Below are positions 17,342 to 25,420 of a stretch of DNA of 48,825 bases, in pieces. How positions within the stretch are numbered: position 1 is the stretch's first letter; each line of letters opens with the position of its first letter. Made by a program: the position numbers and the translations under genes. The notes below the pieces were generated by a model that saw only the letters and a list, made by a program, of their open reading frames with translations, did not search any database and was not told the origin of the DNA. Source of the stretch: Campylobacterales bacterium (GTDB lineage: Bacteria; Campylobacterota; Campylobacteria; Campylobacterales; Sulfurimonadaceae); assembly GCA_026390135.1 (NCBI GenBank), contig JAPLGN010000021.1:1-48825 (forward strand), written 5' to 3'.

Positions 17342-17367
17342 CTAAGCCTCTCTCAGGGTTGGCTTAG
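17342..17367 (-). terminator. possible terminator after argB
   Basis: CTAAGCC (17342-17348) pairs with GGCTTAG (17361-17367), with a 12-base loop. The stem overlaps the argB stop codon and is followed on the minus strand by a T-rich stretch. The stem is weak at 7 bp. Confidence 0.4.
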
Positions 17368-18215
17368 AGGGTGATTTGCGTCCCTACCCCCTCAGAAGTA
17401 AAGAGCTCGAGTAAAATCGCGTGTTCAATACGTCCATCAATGATATGAGCTTTTTCTACCCCACCATCGATTGCTTCGAGACATGAATCCACTTTTGGAA
17501 CCATTCCGCCATGAATCGTTCCATCAAGCTTAAGCGCTTCCACCTCTGCTTCGGTGAGGGTCGAAAAAAGTTCTTTTTCATTGTTCAATACACCCGAGGT
17601 ATCGGTCATGAAAATCACTTTGCACGCGCCGATAGCACTCGCGATTGCCGAAGCTGCGAGGTCGGCATTGATATTGTATCCCGGATGTCCAATAGCTTCA
17701 TCGGCTCCTATTGGGGCGATTACGGGGATAAATCCTTCTCGTAAAAGATTATGGATGACATCGGCTTTGACACTCTCTACTCGTCCCGTAAGACCAAACT
17801 TCACCGCATCTTTGGGTTTAGCCATCAAGAAATGGGCATCTTTACCGCTGATTCCGATGGCTTTGGCACCGTGGGAATTGAGCAGTGACGTAATTTCTTT
17901 ATTGATTTCACCGCTAAGAACCATCTCGACGATTCGCATTACTTCAGGGGTGCTTACCCGCTCACCGTCAATAAACTCCGTAGGGATTTTCAAATCACTC
18001 AAAAGTTGAGAGATACGACTGCCGCCACCATGAACAATGACTACTTTTACCCCAACCAGATGAAGCAATACAATATCCTGAGCAAATTTGGCTTTGAGTT
18101 CATCGGAACTTTGCGCTGAACCGCCGTATTTTATGACAACAATCTCATCACGGAACTCTTTAATAAACGGCATTGCATCCATGAGGGTTTTAACGGTTTC
18201 AATTTTTCGTAGCAT
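17364..18215 (-). CDS. argB: acetylglutamate kinase
   Basis: Phosphorylates N-acetylglutamate in arginine biosynthesis. Amino-acid-kinase fold: VVIKYGGSAQ near 26-35, VIVHGGGSRISQ near 58-69, and the C-terminal GTIHGGMVPKVDSCLEAI region, followed by GVGTQI at the end as in arginine-sensitive types. I use the second ATG (18215): AAGGA is 8 bases before it but only 2 bases before the ATG at 18221. It overlaps the lpxK end by 17 bases. In C. jejuni lpxK is followed by thrC, so argB appears inserted into that order here; argD is elsewhere in the window (35573-36751). Confidence 0.93.
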   Translation of the reverse strand: MLRKIETVKTLMDAMPFIKEFRDEIVVIKYGGSAQSSDELKAKFAQDIVLLHLVGVKVVIVHGGGSRISQLLSDLKIPTEFIDGERVSTPEVMRIVEMVLSGEINKEITSLLNSHGAKAIGISGKDAHFLMAKPKDAVKFGLTGRVESVKADVIHNLLREGFIPVIAPIGADEAIGHPGYNINADLAASAIASAIGACKVIFMTDTSGVLNNEKELFSTLTEAEVEALKLDGTIHGGMVPKVDSCLEAIDGGVEKAHIIDGRIEHAILLELFTSEGVGTQITL

Positions 18216-19110
18216 AGACATAATCCTTCACGGTAGTTATTAACTCACCATCAAGCTCTAATGAAAGCTCTAAAATGGAGAGGTTGAGATTAAAAGACGA
18301 CATTTTAACAAAGTCTTTTGAAGTTACCAAGAGACTTGTTGCACCAGTGCGGTTAACAATCTCTTCAAGTTCCCATTGGCTGAAAAAATAGTGATCCTCA
18401 AAATAGATTTTTTCAAGCACATCAGGCAAAAAAGCGTCTAAACGTTGTGGACGAGCAATTGCCGTTACTAAAACCATTTTTTCGGTTGGATTTTTGATGC
18501 TTACGTGACGCTTAAACGTCTCTTCTTCACGCACCATGATAACCGATTTACTGCTCCACAGTTTTTCGCGATACGCTCCGCTTGGAAGACAAAAAGTATT
18601 AGGCGTTTTTACATCGATGAGTATATCCAGCTTTTTGATACCGTGCTTGCCGTATCCATCATCCAAAAATACCATCTCGCATCCCATAGCCAGAGCTTCG
18701 GCAATACCACGTTCACGTTTTTCACTGACAATCACTACTGCCTGAGGGAGGCTCATAGCATACACCATCGCCTCATCTCCACTTTTATGGGTATCACACA
18801 AAATATCGCGATCTTTGACCACAACCATCCCTTTACTTTTTCGTCCATATCCGCGTAAAACAATGGCAGGCTTGGAAAAATGTTTGGCAAGTTCAATGAC
18901 CAAAGGAGTTTTACCGCTTCCGCCAACCGTGAGGTTACCGATACTCACGACAGGAATACCCTTATCCAAAGGGGTACTGCGTGAATAACGAATATACGCA
19001 ATCAGACAATAAAGCCAGCTAAATGGCAAAAGTAAAAAGGAGAGAATTTTTTGAAATAAATTAGGGTGATAAAAATACTGCTCACCCCATAAAACAGCTA
19101 AACGCTTCAA
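18199..19110 (-). CDS. lpxK: tetraacyldisaccharide 4'-kinase
   Basis: Inner-membrane kinase that adds the 4'-phosphate to the lipid A disaccharide. The 303 residues start with a short region and membrane anchor (about 23-42), then VVSIGNLTVGGSGKTPLV with the P-loop (about 55-72) and the family's VLRGYGR and FLDDGYGKHGI motifs. The start is a TTG overlapping the stop of the preceding gene (TTGA); no better start exists, and the first residues (KRLAVLWGEQYF) fit the family. It is in a string with the DegT protein and nadE. Confidence 0.9.
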   Translation of the reverse strand: MKRLAVLWGEQYFYHPNLFQKILSFLLLPFSWLYCLIAYIRYSRSTPLDKGIPVVSIGNLTVGGSGKTPLVIELAKHFSKPAIVLRGYGRKSKGMVVVKDRDILCDTHKSGDEAMVYAMSLPQAVVIVSEKRERGIAEALAMGCEMVFLDDGYGKHGIKKLDILIDVKTPNTFCLPSGAYREKLWSSKSVIMVREEETFKRHVSIKNPTEKMVLVTAIARPQRLDAFLPDVLEKIYFEDHYFFSQWELEEIVNRTGATSLLVTSKDFVKMSSFNLNLSILELSLELDGELITTVKDYVYATKN

Positions 19111-20225
19111 ACGCGTGTCGCGGCCACATCTAAAATTGCATCACAAATCTCTTCAACCTCAGCATCGCTCAATGCTGCATAGTTAGGAATAGAGAGGACT
19201 TGACTGTAATTACGTAACGCAACCGGAAAATCATTAATACGAAGCGAATATTTTGCTTTGTAGTAACTCAATAAATGCAATGGAATGTAATGTAATCCTG
19301 TTTCAATTCCTCGTTCTTTAAGTTCACGTGCAAACGAGTCACGATTTTTATCGATTTTCACAATGTAAAGCGAAAAGCTATGATCTTGTTCTACAACCGG
19401 CAACGTAATATGAGGAGCATCTGCCAATCTTTCATTGAAAATTGCTGCAATCTCCTGTTGGCGTGCAATGATCTCATCTTGTTTTTCAAGCTGTACTAAA
19501 ATGACCGCCGCATCAAGAGGACTGATCGTATATTGACTTCCGATATCCGTCACGTCATACACATAGCCTAACGAATCATCATCGAGTTCAAGTGCATGAT
19601 GACGCAACGATTTGGCTCTCTCAATAATATCTTCATCATCACTTACCATCATTCCACCATTGCAGACATTACGACGTAAATGAGGACTGAAATCAAAACA
19701 GGTAATATCCGCACCCGTAGAACCGATTTTCTTTCCTTTGTACGTAGCACCCAACGCATCAGCAGCGTCTTCGATAATCTTCACATCATACATCTTTGCA
19801 ATACCATACAAACGATCTAAATCAATACTTTGTCCCGCTATGTGTGATACGATGACTGCTTTAAGTTTTTTGGATTTATGCTCATGTAAATAAGCTTCAA
19901 GTTTATCCAAGTCAATCGTAAAAAGATCCGGATAAATATCAATAAACGTCGGCTCTGCATCGAAATGGCGAACCACTTCAGGAACCGAAGGATAGGCATT
20001 AATTGAACATAATACCTTATCACCACGCTTCAAATCAATCGCCAACATTGCCAAATGAAGCGCCGATGTGCCATGAGACGTTGAAAGAGCATACGTTGCT
20101 CCGATGTACGATTCAAAAGCTGATTCTAAATCTTCAATAATATTTGGGGCTTCACCATCAAATACTTCATCTATTTTCTCGCGCTCATCTCCGCCTACTT
20201 CTACTCTAAAAAATGGAATACTCAT
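19107..20225 (-). CDS. DegT/DnrJ/EryC1-family protein lacking the PLP lysine
   Basis: A 372-residue fold-type I PLP protein of the sugar aminotransferase family. STSHGTSALHLAM (48-60), SINAYPSVPEVV (74-85), VSHIAGQ (126-132) and EDAADALGA with Asp153 are all intact. The PLP-lysine region, normally FxFxxxKxxxxGEGG, reads FDFSPHLRRNVCNGG (177-191), which places Leu183 where the Schiff-base lysine should be. No other lysine is nearby. The protein is therefore not a standard aminotransferase; it could be a lysine-less dehydratase-like enzyme (compare ColD, which uses His) or a non-catalytic partner. GAGGAG precedes the ATG. It overlaps the lpxK start, which suggests a surface-sugar or lipid A role. 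Confidence 0.88.
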   Translation of the reverse strand: MSIPFFRVEVGGDEREKIDEVFDGEAPNIIEDLESAFESYIGATYALSTSHGTSALHLAMLAIDLKRGDKVLCSINAYPSVPEVVRHFDAEPTFIDIYPDLFTIDLDKLEAYLHEHKSKKLKAVIVSHIAGQSIDLDRLYGIAKMYDVKIIEDAADALGATYKGKKIGSTGADITCFDFSPHLRRNVCNGGMMVSDDEDIIERAKSLRHHALELDDDSLGYVYDVTDIGSQYTISPLDAAVILVQLEKQDEIIARQQEIAAIFNERLADAPHITLPVVEQDHSFSLYIVKIDKNRDSFARELKERGIETGLHYIPLHLLSYYKAKYSLRINDFPVALRNYSQVLSIPNYAALSDAEVEEICDAILDVAATRV

Positions 20226-20235
20226 ACTATGCTCC

Positions 20236-21036
20236 TCATTGGGTTATATCTCTGGGATAATTAAAATCATGGTTAAGGGTACGGGATGTCAACTTTGCGA
20301 TAATCGGCATCTTACGTTTGAACTGATTTTGATAAATTTTACGGATAATTAACTCTACTAATTCACTTTTTTCGCCACTCTCTAGCAATTCATCGCGTGT
20401 TAAGCGTGATTCAACGTACAGCTTTAAAACACGATCAAGATCAGAGTATGGATAGCCAATCTCACTTTCATCACTTTGCCCTTCCCACAAATCTGCAGAA
20501 GGAGGCTTGGAAATAATCGCGTCATTAACACCTAAATAATGCGCAAGCTCAAACACTTCCGTCTTGTACAAATCACCGATGGGATTCAACGCACTTGCCA
20601 AATCTCCATAGAGTGTCCCATAGCCAAGCATCAGCTCACTTTTATTGCTCGTACCCAATACCAAAGCATTCTCACGTGCAGAAATATCAAACAATGTCAC
20701 CATTCGTAACCGAGCCGAGAGATTCCCGATACGAAGAGGTGACATATCTGCTGCAGGATACGCACGCAGCATCGGCTCAATACTCTGTATCTCGCATCGC
20801 AATCCAAAGCTTGTACACAATGCGTCTGCATCATCCAGTGAGCTTTGTGATGAATAGTGCGAGGGCATTTTCACGCACAGCAAATCATCTCCGAATGCTT
20901 TGTGCGCCAACACTGCCACAACAGCCGAATCAAGCCCACCACTAAGCCCTATCACTGCTTTTTTAAAGCCAGTTTTGTAAACTTCTGATTGTAAAAAACC
21001 GACCAAATAACGGCTGATTAATTCATACTTGTTCAC
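20236..21036 (-). CDS. nadE: NH3-dependent NAD+ synthetase
   Basis: Last step of NAD synthesis, amidating deamido-NAD with ammonia and ATP. The 266-residue protein has the ATP pyrophosphatase loop SGGLDS at 32-37, the TSNKSELMLGYGTLYGD motif and the NPIGDLYKTEV motif, with no glutaminase domain. The start is GTG at 21036, preceded by AAGGTG. It is first in the minus-strand string nadE-degT-lpxK-argB. C. jejuni has nadE directly before lpxK, so the DegT gene is an addition relative to that order. Confidence 0.95.
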   Translation of the reverse strand: MNKYELISRYLVGFLQSEVYKTGFKKAVIGLSGGLDSAVVAVLAHKAFGDDLLCVKMPSHYSSQSSLDDADALCTSFGLRCEIQSIEPMLRAYPAADMSPLRIGNLSARLRMVTLFDISARENALVLGTSNKSELMLGYGTLYGDLASALNPIGDLYKTEVFELAHYLGVNDAIISKPPSADLWEGQSDESEIGYPYSDLDRVLKLYVESRLTRDELLESGEKSELVELIIRKIYQNQFKRKMPIIAKLTSRTLNHDFNYPRDITQ

Positions 21037-21096
21037 ACAAACACCTTATTAAAATTTTAACTATTTGCATTATAACTAATTTTTTGCGTTAAGTTG

Positions 21097-21909
21097 TTAA
21101 CATAAAACTAACGAAATGCGTTTCAGTTCATCTACGCTAAATCCGGCAGATGCTCTCGCCTCACAATTGATCCCTACTTTACGAGGAAAACTGCTTGGAT
21201 AATGATGTTCGATTATCTCAAAATAAATATCCGGATGAATCTTCTCACGCTCACACGCAACTTTAAACCATCTATCACCCCGGTGGACATGGTCGATTTC
21301 CTCATCCAAAATAATCTGTAATGCCTGAATTATTTTCCCGACCATCGGATTCATTTTCAAAGACTCAAGTTTAGCTACAATAAGTGGCGTGGCATCCAAA
21401 CCGTTTGCTTCCAAATAGCGAGGAACAACCGCCATACGCTCCAATAGACTCATCGTATTGAGCGACGCTTCAAACAATCCATTATGAACAGCACATTCAC
21501 CGTAAAAACTTCCAAATTCCTGCAATAATCCTTCAATCATCAGAAAATGACGCACCTCATCATCCGCAACTTTGAGCCAATCATCATTAAACTCATCGCC
21601 AACATCACGGAATCGATACACCGCATCCAGCGCCAAATCAATGGCACTGTATTCAATATGGGCAATGGAATGCAAGAGTTGTATTTGACCGCGAATACCA
21701 CCTAATTTTTGCCGTTTTACAATCTCTTTTGGATCAATTACCGTACAAAAATCATGATAAGAGGGATGGGTAAAAACAACGACAGATGACGTACTGTTTT
21801 GTATTACTTCTCCACGAAGGTACGAATCATAAAAGCTTTTAAAAAGTTGTATTTTTTGGGCTGAAGAAGGAGCCGTTAAAATTGTTTCCAGTGTTGAGTA
21901 AAGTTCCAT
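21097..21909 (-). CDS. DUF455 ferritin-like protein
   Basis: A 270-residue protein of the DUF455 family with a ferritin-like helical fold. Potential metal ligands are grouped as HSIAHIEYSAIDLALD (about 80-95), ADDEVRHFLMIEGLL (about 115-130) and DEEIDHVHRGDRWF (about 205-220), the Glu/His pattern expected for a di-iron site. The function is not established; some relatives of this fold are tRNA hydroxylases. It is encoded divergently from the MBL hydrolase gene. It is followed by a 60-base AT-rich gap before nadE. Confidence 0.85.
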   Translation of the reverse strand: MELYSTLETILTAPSSAQKIQLFKSFYDSYLRGEVIQNSTSSVVVFTHPSYHDFCTVIDPKEIVKRQKLGGIRGQIQLLHSIAHIEYSAIDLALDAVYRFRDVGDEFNDDWLKVADDEVRHFLMIEGLLQEFGSFYGECAVHNGLFEASLNTMSLLERMAVVPRYLEANGLDATPLIVAKLESLKMNPMVGKIIQALQIILDEEIDHVHRGDRWFKVACEREKIHPDIYFEIIEHHYPSSFPRKVGINCEARASAGFSVDELKRISLVLC

Positions 21910-21923
21910 ATTCGTAATTATGC

Positions 21924-21929
21924 TAGAAT
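21924..21929 (+). promoter_or_regulatory. extended -10 box of the MBL hydrolase gene
   Basis: TAGAAT preceded by TATGC (extended -10 TG), 30 bases before the ATG at 21954. Confidence 0.45.
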
Positions 21930-21953
21930 TTGGTTAAAAAAAGAAGTAATAAA

Positions 21954-22547
21954 ATGCAAATACTAAAACAACCAATGGGCGAGTATCAGACGAATTGTTA
22001 TATTGTCAAAATAGATGACAAAGAAATTATCATTGATCCGGGTGTCGGAGCGACAAAGTGGGTGATGGCAAATGTCACCAATCCCATCGCTATCCTCAAT
22101 ACCCATGGACATTTTGACCACGTATGGAGCAATCAAGAACTCAAAGAAAAATTAAATATTCCCCTTTACACACCAAAAGGGGATATTCCTTTACTGACGG
22201 ACAGTACATTTATGCCTAATTTACCTGCTTCTTATCCTGATGTTGAAGTGGATGGAGACATGACATATAATTTAGAAGGGATTGAAATAAAATTTCACCA
22301 TTTTCCAGGACATTGTCCTGGATGTTCCATGATTGAGATTGGCGATGTAATGTTTAGCGGAGATTTTTTGTTTCACAACTCCATCGGACGATACGACTTT
22401 CCCTATTCAAATCCATCCGATATGAAAAAAAGTTTAGAAAAAATGAAGTTACTAAAAGAGGATAAAACCCTTTATCCAGGACATGGAGGAAGCACAACAC
22501 TCTTTAACGAGCAACGCAATGCTGATTATTGGCTGCGCATGCTCTAA
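21954..22547 (+). CDS. metallo-beta-lactamase-fold hydrolase (glyoxalase II-like)
   Basis: A 197-residue cytoplasmic hydrolase. Metal ligands THGHFDH (His51, His53, Asp55, His56), a later FPGHCPGC motif (about 115-122), SGDF near 135 and the C-terminal YPGHGGST fit the small glyoxalase II/YcbL-like branch. Thioester hydrolysis is likely but the substrate is unknown. I start at ATG 21954 rather than at a TTG eight codons earlier; AAGAAG is the nearest ribosome-binding sequence. It converges on the thioesterase gene with 8 bases between. Confidence 0.88.
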   Translation: MQILKQPMGEYQTNCYIVKIDDKEIIIDPGVGATKWVMANVTNPIAILNTHGHFDHVWSNQELKEKLNIPLYTPKGDIPLLTDSTFMPNLPASYPDVEVDGDMTYNLEGIEIKFHHFPGHCPGCSMIEIGDVMFSGDFLFHNSIGRYDFPYSNPSDMKKSLEKMKLLKEDKTLYPGHGGSTTLFNEQRNADYWLRML

Positions 22548-22555
22548 AAAAGTTT

Positions 22556-23029
22556 TTACTCTTCTATATTTTTAAGTAAATCAAGACGAAGAATGTGACG
22601 CTCCGTAATGACCGTTTTAAATTCACCTTCAAAGACTTTTATCTCATGGACGTATCCTTTGACACTCACGGTACGTTTACGCCCCTCTTTTTGATGTTCT
22701 GTCGCTTCAAAAGTAACCTTATCTCCTACGCGAACAGGGGATAAAAATAAACAGCTTGATGACGCCAAAACAACATTAGGCTCATTTACCGCCGCCATTG
22801 CTGCAAAATCAGCTGCACTGAAGATAAATCCTCCATGCACCAATCCTAAATCATCAGCTCTCATAACTTCTATTGTTTCAAGTTCTACAGTCGAACTTCC
22901 ACGTTCAAGCTTCACTATCTCACCACTAAAGGCACTGCTAACTTTTTCATGTGTTATCAAACTCTCTTGCTGGCTATTCACCATCTGCAATAAATCTTTA
23001 TCATCCTCTTGAACTTTAGCTGTTGCCAA
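22556..23029 (-). CDS. hotdog-fold thioesterase (PaaI/4HBT-like)
   Basis: A 157-residue acyl-CoA thioesterase-like protein. The hotdog domain spans about 45-150, with VHGGFIFSAADFAAMAAVN containing the expected HGG turn and an acidic residue (Asp) on the long helix. The first 40 residues are polar and helical. It lies 2 bases after cmoB in the same direction, so it is probably co-transcribed. The acyl substrate cannot be told. Confidence 0.8.
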   Translation of the reverse strand: MATAKVQEDDKDLLQMVNSQQESLITHEKVSSAFSGEIVKLERGSSTVELETIEVMRADDLGLVHGGFIFSAADFAAMAAVNEPNVVLASSSCLFLSPVRVGDKVTFEATEHQKEGRKRTVSVKGYVHEIKVFEGEFKTVITERHILRLDLLKNIEE

Positions 23030-23031
23030 TG

Positions 23032-23925
23032 TTACCCCTTTTTAAGTCGGACATATCCTCGCACTGGTGCTGGGTATCCCTCTACCGTTTTACTACTATC
23101 GTCCGGATCAAGAAAATCTTCAAGGCTTTGTGATTCAATCCACGAAGTTTTACGCTGTTCATCTGACGTTGTTACTACCGTTCCCAATATCTCAAAGCTT
23201 TTAAAGCCAGCGCGATTACACCAATTTTCTAATGCTTTGAGAGTGGGAACAAAATAAACATTGGAAATTTTAGAATACCCATCACTCGGACAAAGGGCAT
23301 ACGGCTCATCCCCTTCGATTATAAAGGTATCAAGATAAAGTTCTCCATCTTTTTCTAATCCGGCGTATAGCGATTTAAGCATCGCAACAGGATCACTACG
23401 ATGATAAAGAACACCTAAGCAAAAAATTACATCAAAATTTTCTTCATAAAATGGCAAATGCTCCACACCGAGCAACTCATATATGATGTCACTTTGTACA
23501 AAATGATTAATCAAATCAAACTGAGATTTAAAAAGGGCTGATGGATCAAAACCGACTATTTTAGCCGGAGAGTCTTCAAGAAAACGGAACATATAATAGC
23601 CGTTATTGCATCCAATATCCGCTACTTTTTTATCTCGAAGATTAAAGTGAGGACGCAAAAAATTGTATTTTTGGTCACTTTTCCATTCGGTATCAATAAA
23701 AAGTCCAAAAAGGTCAAAAGGGCCTTTCCGCCAGGGCATCATTAGGCGTGCAACTCTTTCTAGTTCAATCAAATCAATAGCTTCGTCACTGAGGAGAGCA
23801 ACCGTATCTCCTAAAACAACCGTAGATGTTGGCTGAGGAAGAGAGTCTAATGCACACCGAAGCGGTGCAATATTTTTCCATGTCATCCACTTCTCACGCT
23901 CCGTGCGAACGGCTGATAAATCCAT
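23032..23925 (-). CDS. cmoB: tRNA uridine-34 carboxymethyltransferase
   Basis: Transfers a carboxymethyl group from carboxy-SAM to 5-hydroxyuridine at the tRNA wobble position, forming cmo5U. About 297 residues with the CmoB-specific [12 protein letters not shown] (about 64-75) and [12 protein letters not shown], then the SAM-binding motif [14 protein letters not shown] and [11 protein letters not shown] choose ATG 23925: AAGGA lies 7 bases before it, whereas the ATG at 23940 has no ribosome-binding site and would leave a leader of only about 7 bases. No cmoA is seen in the window. Confidence 0.9.
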   Translation of the reverse strand: MDLSAVRTEREKWMTWKNIAPLRCALDSLPQPTSTVVLGDTVALLSDEAIDLIELERVARLMMPWRKGPFDLFGLFIDTEWKSDQKYNFLRPHFNLRDKKVADIGCNNGYYMFRFLEDSPAKIVGFDPSALFKSQFDLINHFVQSDIIYELLGVEHLPFYEENFDVIFCLGVLYHRSDPVAMLKSLYAGLEKDGELYLDTFIIEGDEPYALCPSDGYSKISNVYFVPTLKALENWCNRAGFKSFEILGTVVTTSDEQRKTSWIESQSLEDFLDPDDSSKTVEGYPAPVRGYVRLKKG

Positions 23926-23953
23926 ACCTAGTTCCTTCATTCTAAAAGAGACA

Positions 23954-23959
23954 ATTTTA
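23954..23959 (-). promoter_or_regulatory. -10 box of cmoB
   Basis: TAAAAT in TTGCTAAAATTG on the minus strand. With the start at 23925 it gives a leader of about 22 bases. It faces a mirror-image box for the divergent transporter. Confidence 0.4.
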
Positions 23960-23971
23960 GCAATCTTTCGC

Positions 23972-23977
23972 TAAAAT
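23972..23977 (+). promoter_or_regulatory. -10 box of the cation transporter, possible leaderless start
   Basis: TAAAAT in TCGCTAAAATCCCC ends 6 bases before the ATG at 23984. Transcription would start at or next to the A of the ATG, and there is no ribosome-binding sequence. Confidence 0.4.
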
Positions 23978-23983
23978 CCCCTC

Positions 23984-24862
23984 ATGCGTATAGAAAAAAA
24001 AGCCACTCTCGTCTCCAGCTCCGTTGCATTAGTTCTCGTAGCCTTTAAACTGACCGTTGGTATTATCAGCGGTTCAGTTGCTGTATTAGCGTCTGCTGTT
24101 GATTCACTGCTGGATATGGTTGTCTCTGCATTCAACTACTTTGCTCTTCACAACTCAGATAAAGAACCCGATGAGCATTTCAACTTCGGGCGGCGTAAAC
24201 TTGAACCTCTCGCGGCTGTTATCGAGGGAACAATCATAAGTCTTTCCGCTTTGTTTATTCTTTATGAAGCCATCTCAAAAATGGTCCAAAATGAACCGAT
24301 CAAACACCTAAGTCTCTCTATATGGGTTATGGTTGGATCGATGGTTATAACAGCTGGATTGGTTGTTTTTCTTAATACCGTGTCGAAAAAAACGGGCAAT
24401 ATGGTCATAAAAGCCGACGCTTTGCACTATAAAACGGATTTATTAAGCAATGGAGCAGTTTTAATCTCTCTTATAATTATCAACTTAACCGAATACACCC
24501 TTATCGATCCAATCCTAGGGATAGGGATTAGTATTTATATGATTTACTCAGCGTTCCCTCTCATTAAAGATGGAATTATGATGCTTCTTGATGCCGCTCT
24601 TGATCCCCAGAGCGTTGGAAAAATAACCACTATTTTAGATAACGAAATCGATATCAATTCTCATCATGATCTCCTTACACGTCATTCCGCTTCTGATATC
24701 TATATTAGCGTGCATATCGTCTTTAGCATAAGCACCTCTTTATATGATGCTCATCTTGTAGGTGATAAAATAGAATTAGCGTTAAAAAATTGCTTTCCTG
24801 ACAATAATGTTCATCCGCTAATTCATCTTGATCCGTATGATGATTCAGAAGCTGAACATTAA
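23984..24862 (+). CDS. cation diffusion facilitator (FieF/CDF type)
   Basis: Proton-driven export of divalent metal such as Zn2+ or Fe2+. The 292 residues hold six membrane helices and a cytoplasmic C-terminal domain. Site-A ligands are Asp40 and Asp44 (DSLLD) and His148 and Asp152 (ALHYKTD). These have the same relative spacing as Asp45, Asp49, His153 and Asp157 of E. coli FieF. The start at 23984 is required because the first helix begins around residue 8. The gene may be translated from a leaderless message. Its stop is one base from that of the convergent CZB gene. Confidence 0.92.
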   Translation: MRIEKKATLVSSSVALVLVAFKLTVGIISGSVAVLASAVDSLLDMVVSAFNYFALHNSDKEPDEHFNFGRRKLEPLAAVIEGTIISLSALFILYEAISKMVQNEPIKHLSLSIWVMVGSMVITAGLVVFLNTVSKKTGNMVIKADALHYKTDLLSNGAVLISLIIINLTEYTLIDPILGIGISIYMIYSAFPLIKDGIMMLLDAALDPQSVGKITTILDNEIDINSHHDLLTRHSASDIYISVHIVFSISTSLYDAHLVGDKIELALKNCFPDNNVHPLIHLDPYDDSEAEH

Positions 24863-24863
24863 A

Positions 24864-25316
24864 TTACACTACGAATTGACCAGCTTGAAGAGCAAATATT
24901 CGTCTCTCAAGCCGCTCAATACCTTCAATTAATCTTTCAGATACTGCTTTCAGTTGATTGTAGTAATCTTTTGCAATCTCTTGACTCAGTGATGTTACTT
25001 TTTTACGTGTACCAAAAAATTTGGAGAAAAAAGAACGATCTTCGTCACTAAAATAGATTTTAAAAATTTTCATGTACACATCATGAAGTTCAAAGTGAAG
25101 TTTCTCAATCTCTTTTAAACAATCCATATTCGGAATCATTCCAAGCGCTTGGCCCTCACCGTAAAACCATAAACCAAACTTACACTCCGTACAGCTAACA
25201 GGAACCTGCTCTTTTTCTATTGGCAATCCTTCGATAAGGCCATGTGCACGTTGAACCCACGTAATATGTGCTTTCTTTGCATTTCTTAAATGGAGTAATG
25301 TCTCTTCTTTATTCAT
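24864..25316 (-). CDS. stand-alone CZB (chemoreceptor zinc-binding) domain protein
   Basis: A 150-residue soluble protein. The zinc-binding pattern of the CZB domain is visible: His17 in KKAHITW, Cys45 in CKFGLWFYGEG, and His74 and His78 in LHFELHDVY. The remainder (95-150) is helical and charged. In chemoreceptors and diguanylate cyclases this domain senses zinc or oxidants such as hypochlorite; here it stands without a signalling partner. It sits end-to-end with a metal exporter gene. AAAGG precedes the ATG. Confidence 0.85.
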   Translation of the reverse strand: MNKEETLLHLRNAKKAHITWVQRAHGLIEGLPIEKEQVPVSCTECKFGLWFYGEGQALGMIPNMDCLKEIEKLHFELHDVYMKIFKIYFSDEDRSFFSKFFGTRKKVTSLSQEIAKDYYNQLKAVSERLIEGIERLERRIFALQAGQFVV

Positions 25317-25359
25317 AAAGTACCTTTTCTAAGTCTAATATATTACATTCTTTAAACTA

Positions 25360-25409
25360 ATAGAAAAATCATAGCATTTTTCTATCACATCATTATTATA
25401 TTTTTCTAT
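25360..25409. promoter_or_regulatory. inverted/direct repeat cluster between rny and the CZB gene
   Basis: ATAGAAAAAT (25360-25369) and ATTTTTCTAT (25376-25385) form a perfect 10-bp inverted repeat with a 6-base loop. ATTTTTCTAT recurs at 25400-25409, 24 bases on. It lies in a 104-base AT-rich gap and may be the rny terminator, an operator of the CZB gene, or both. Confidence 0.4.
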
Positions 25410-25420
25410 AACTTAAACAC

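Noticed and set aside
17554-18009. 151-codon plus-strand open frame antisense to argB
   Set aside because: No initiation signals and no recognisable domain; explained by argB codon usage.
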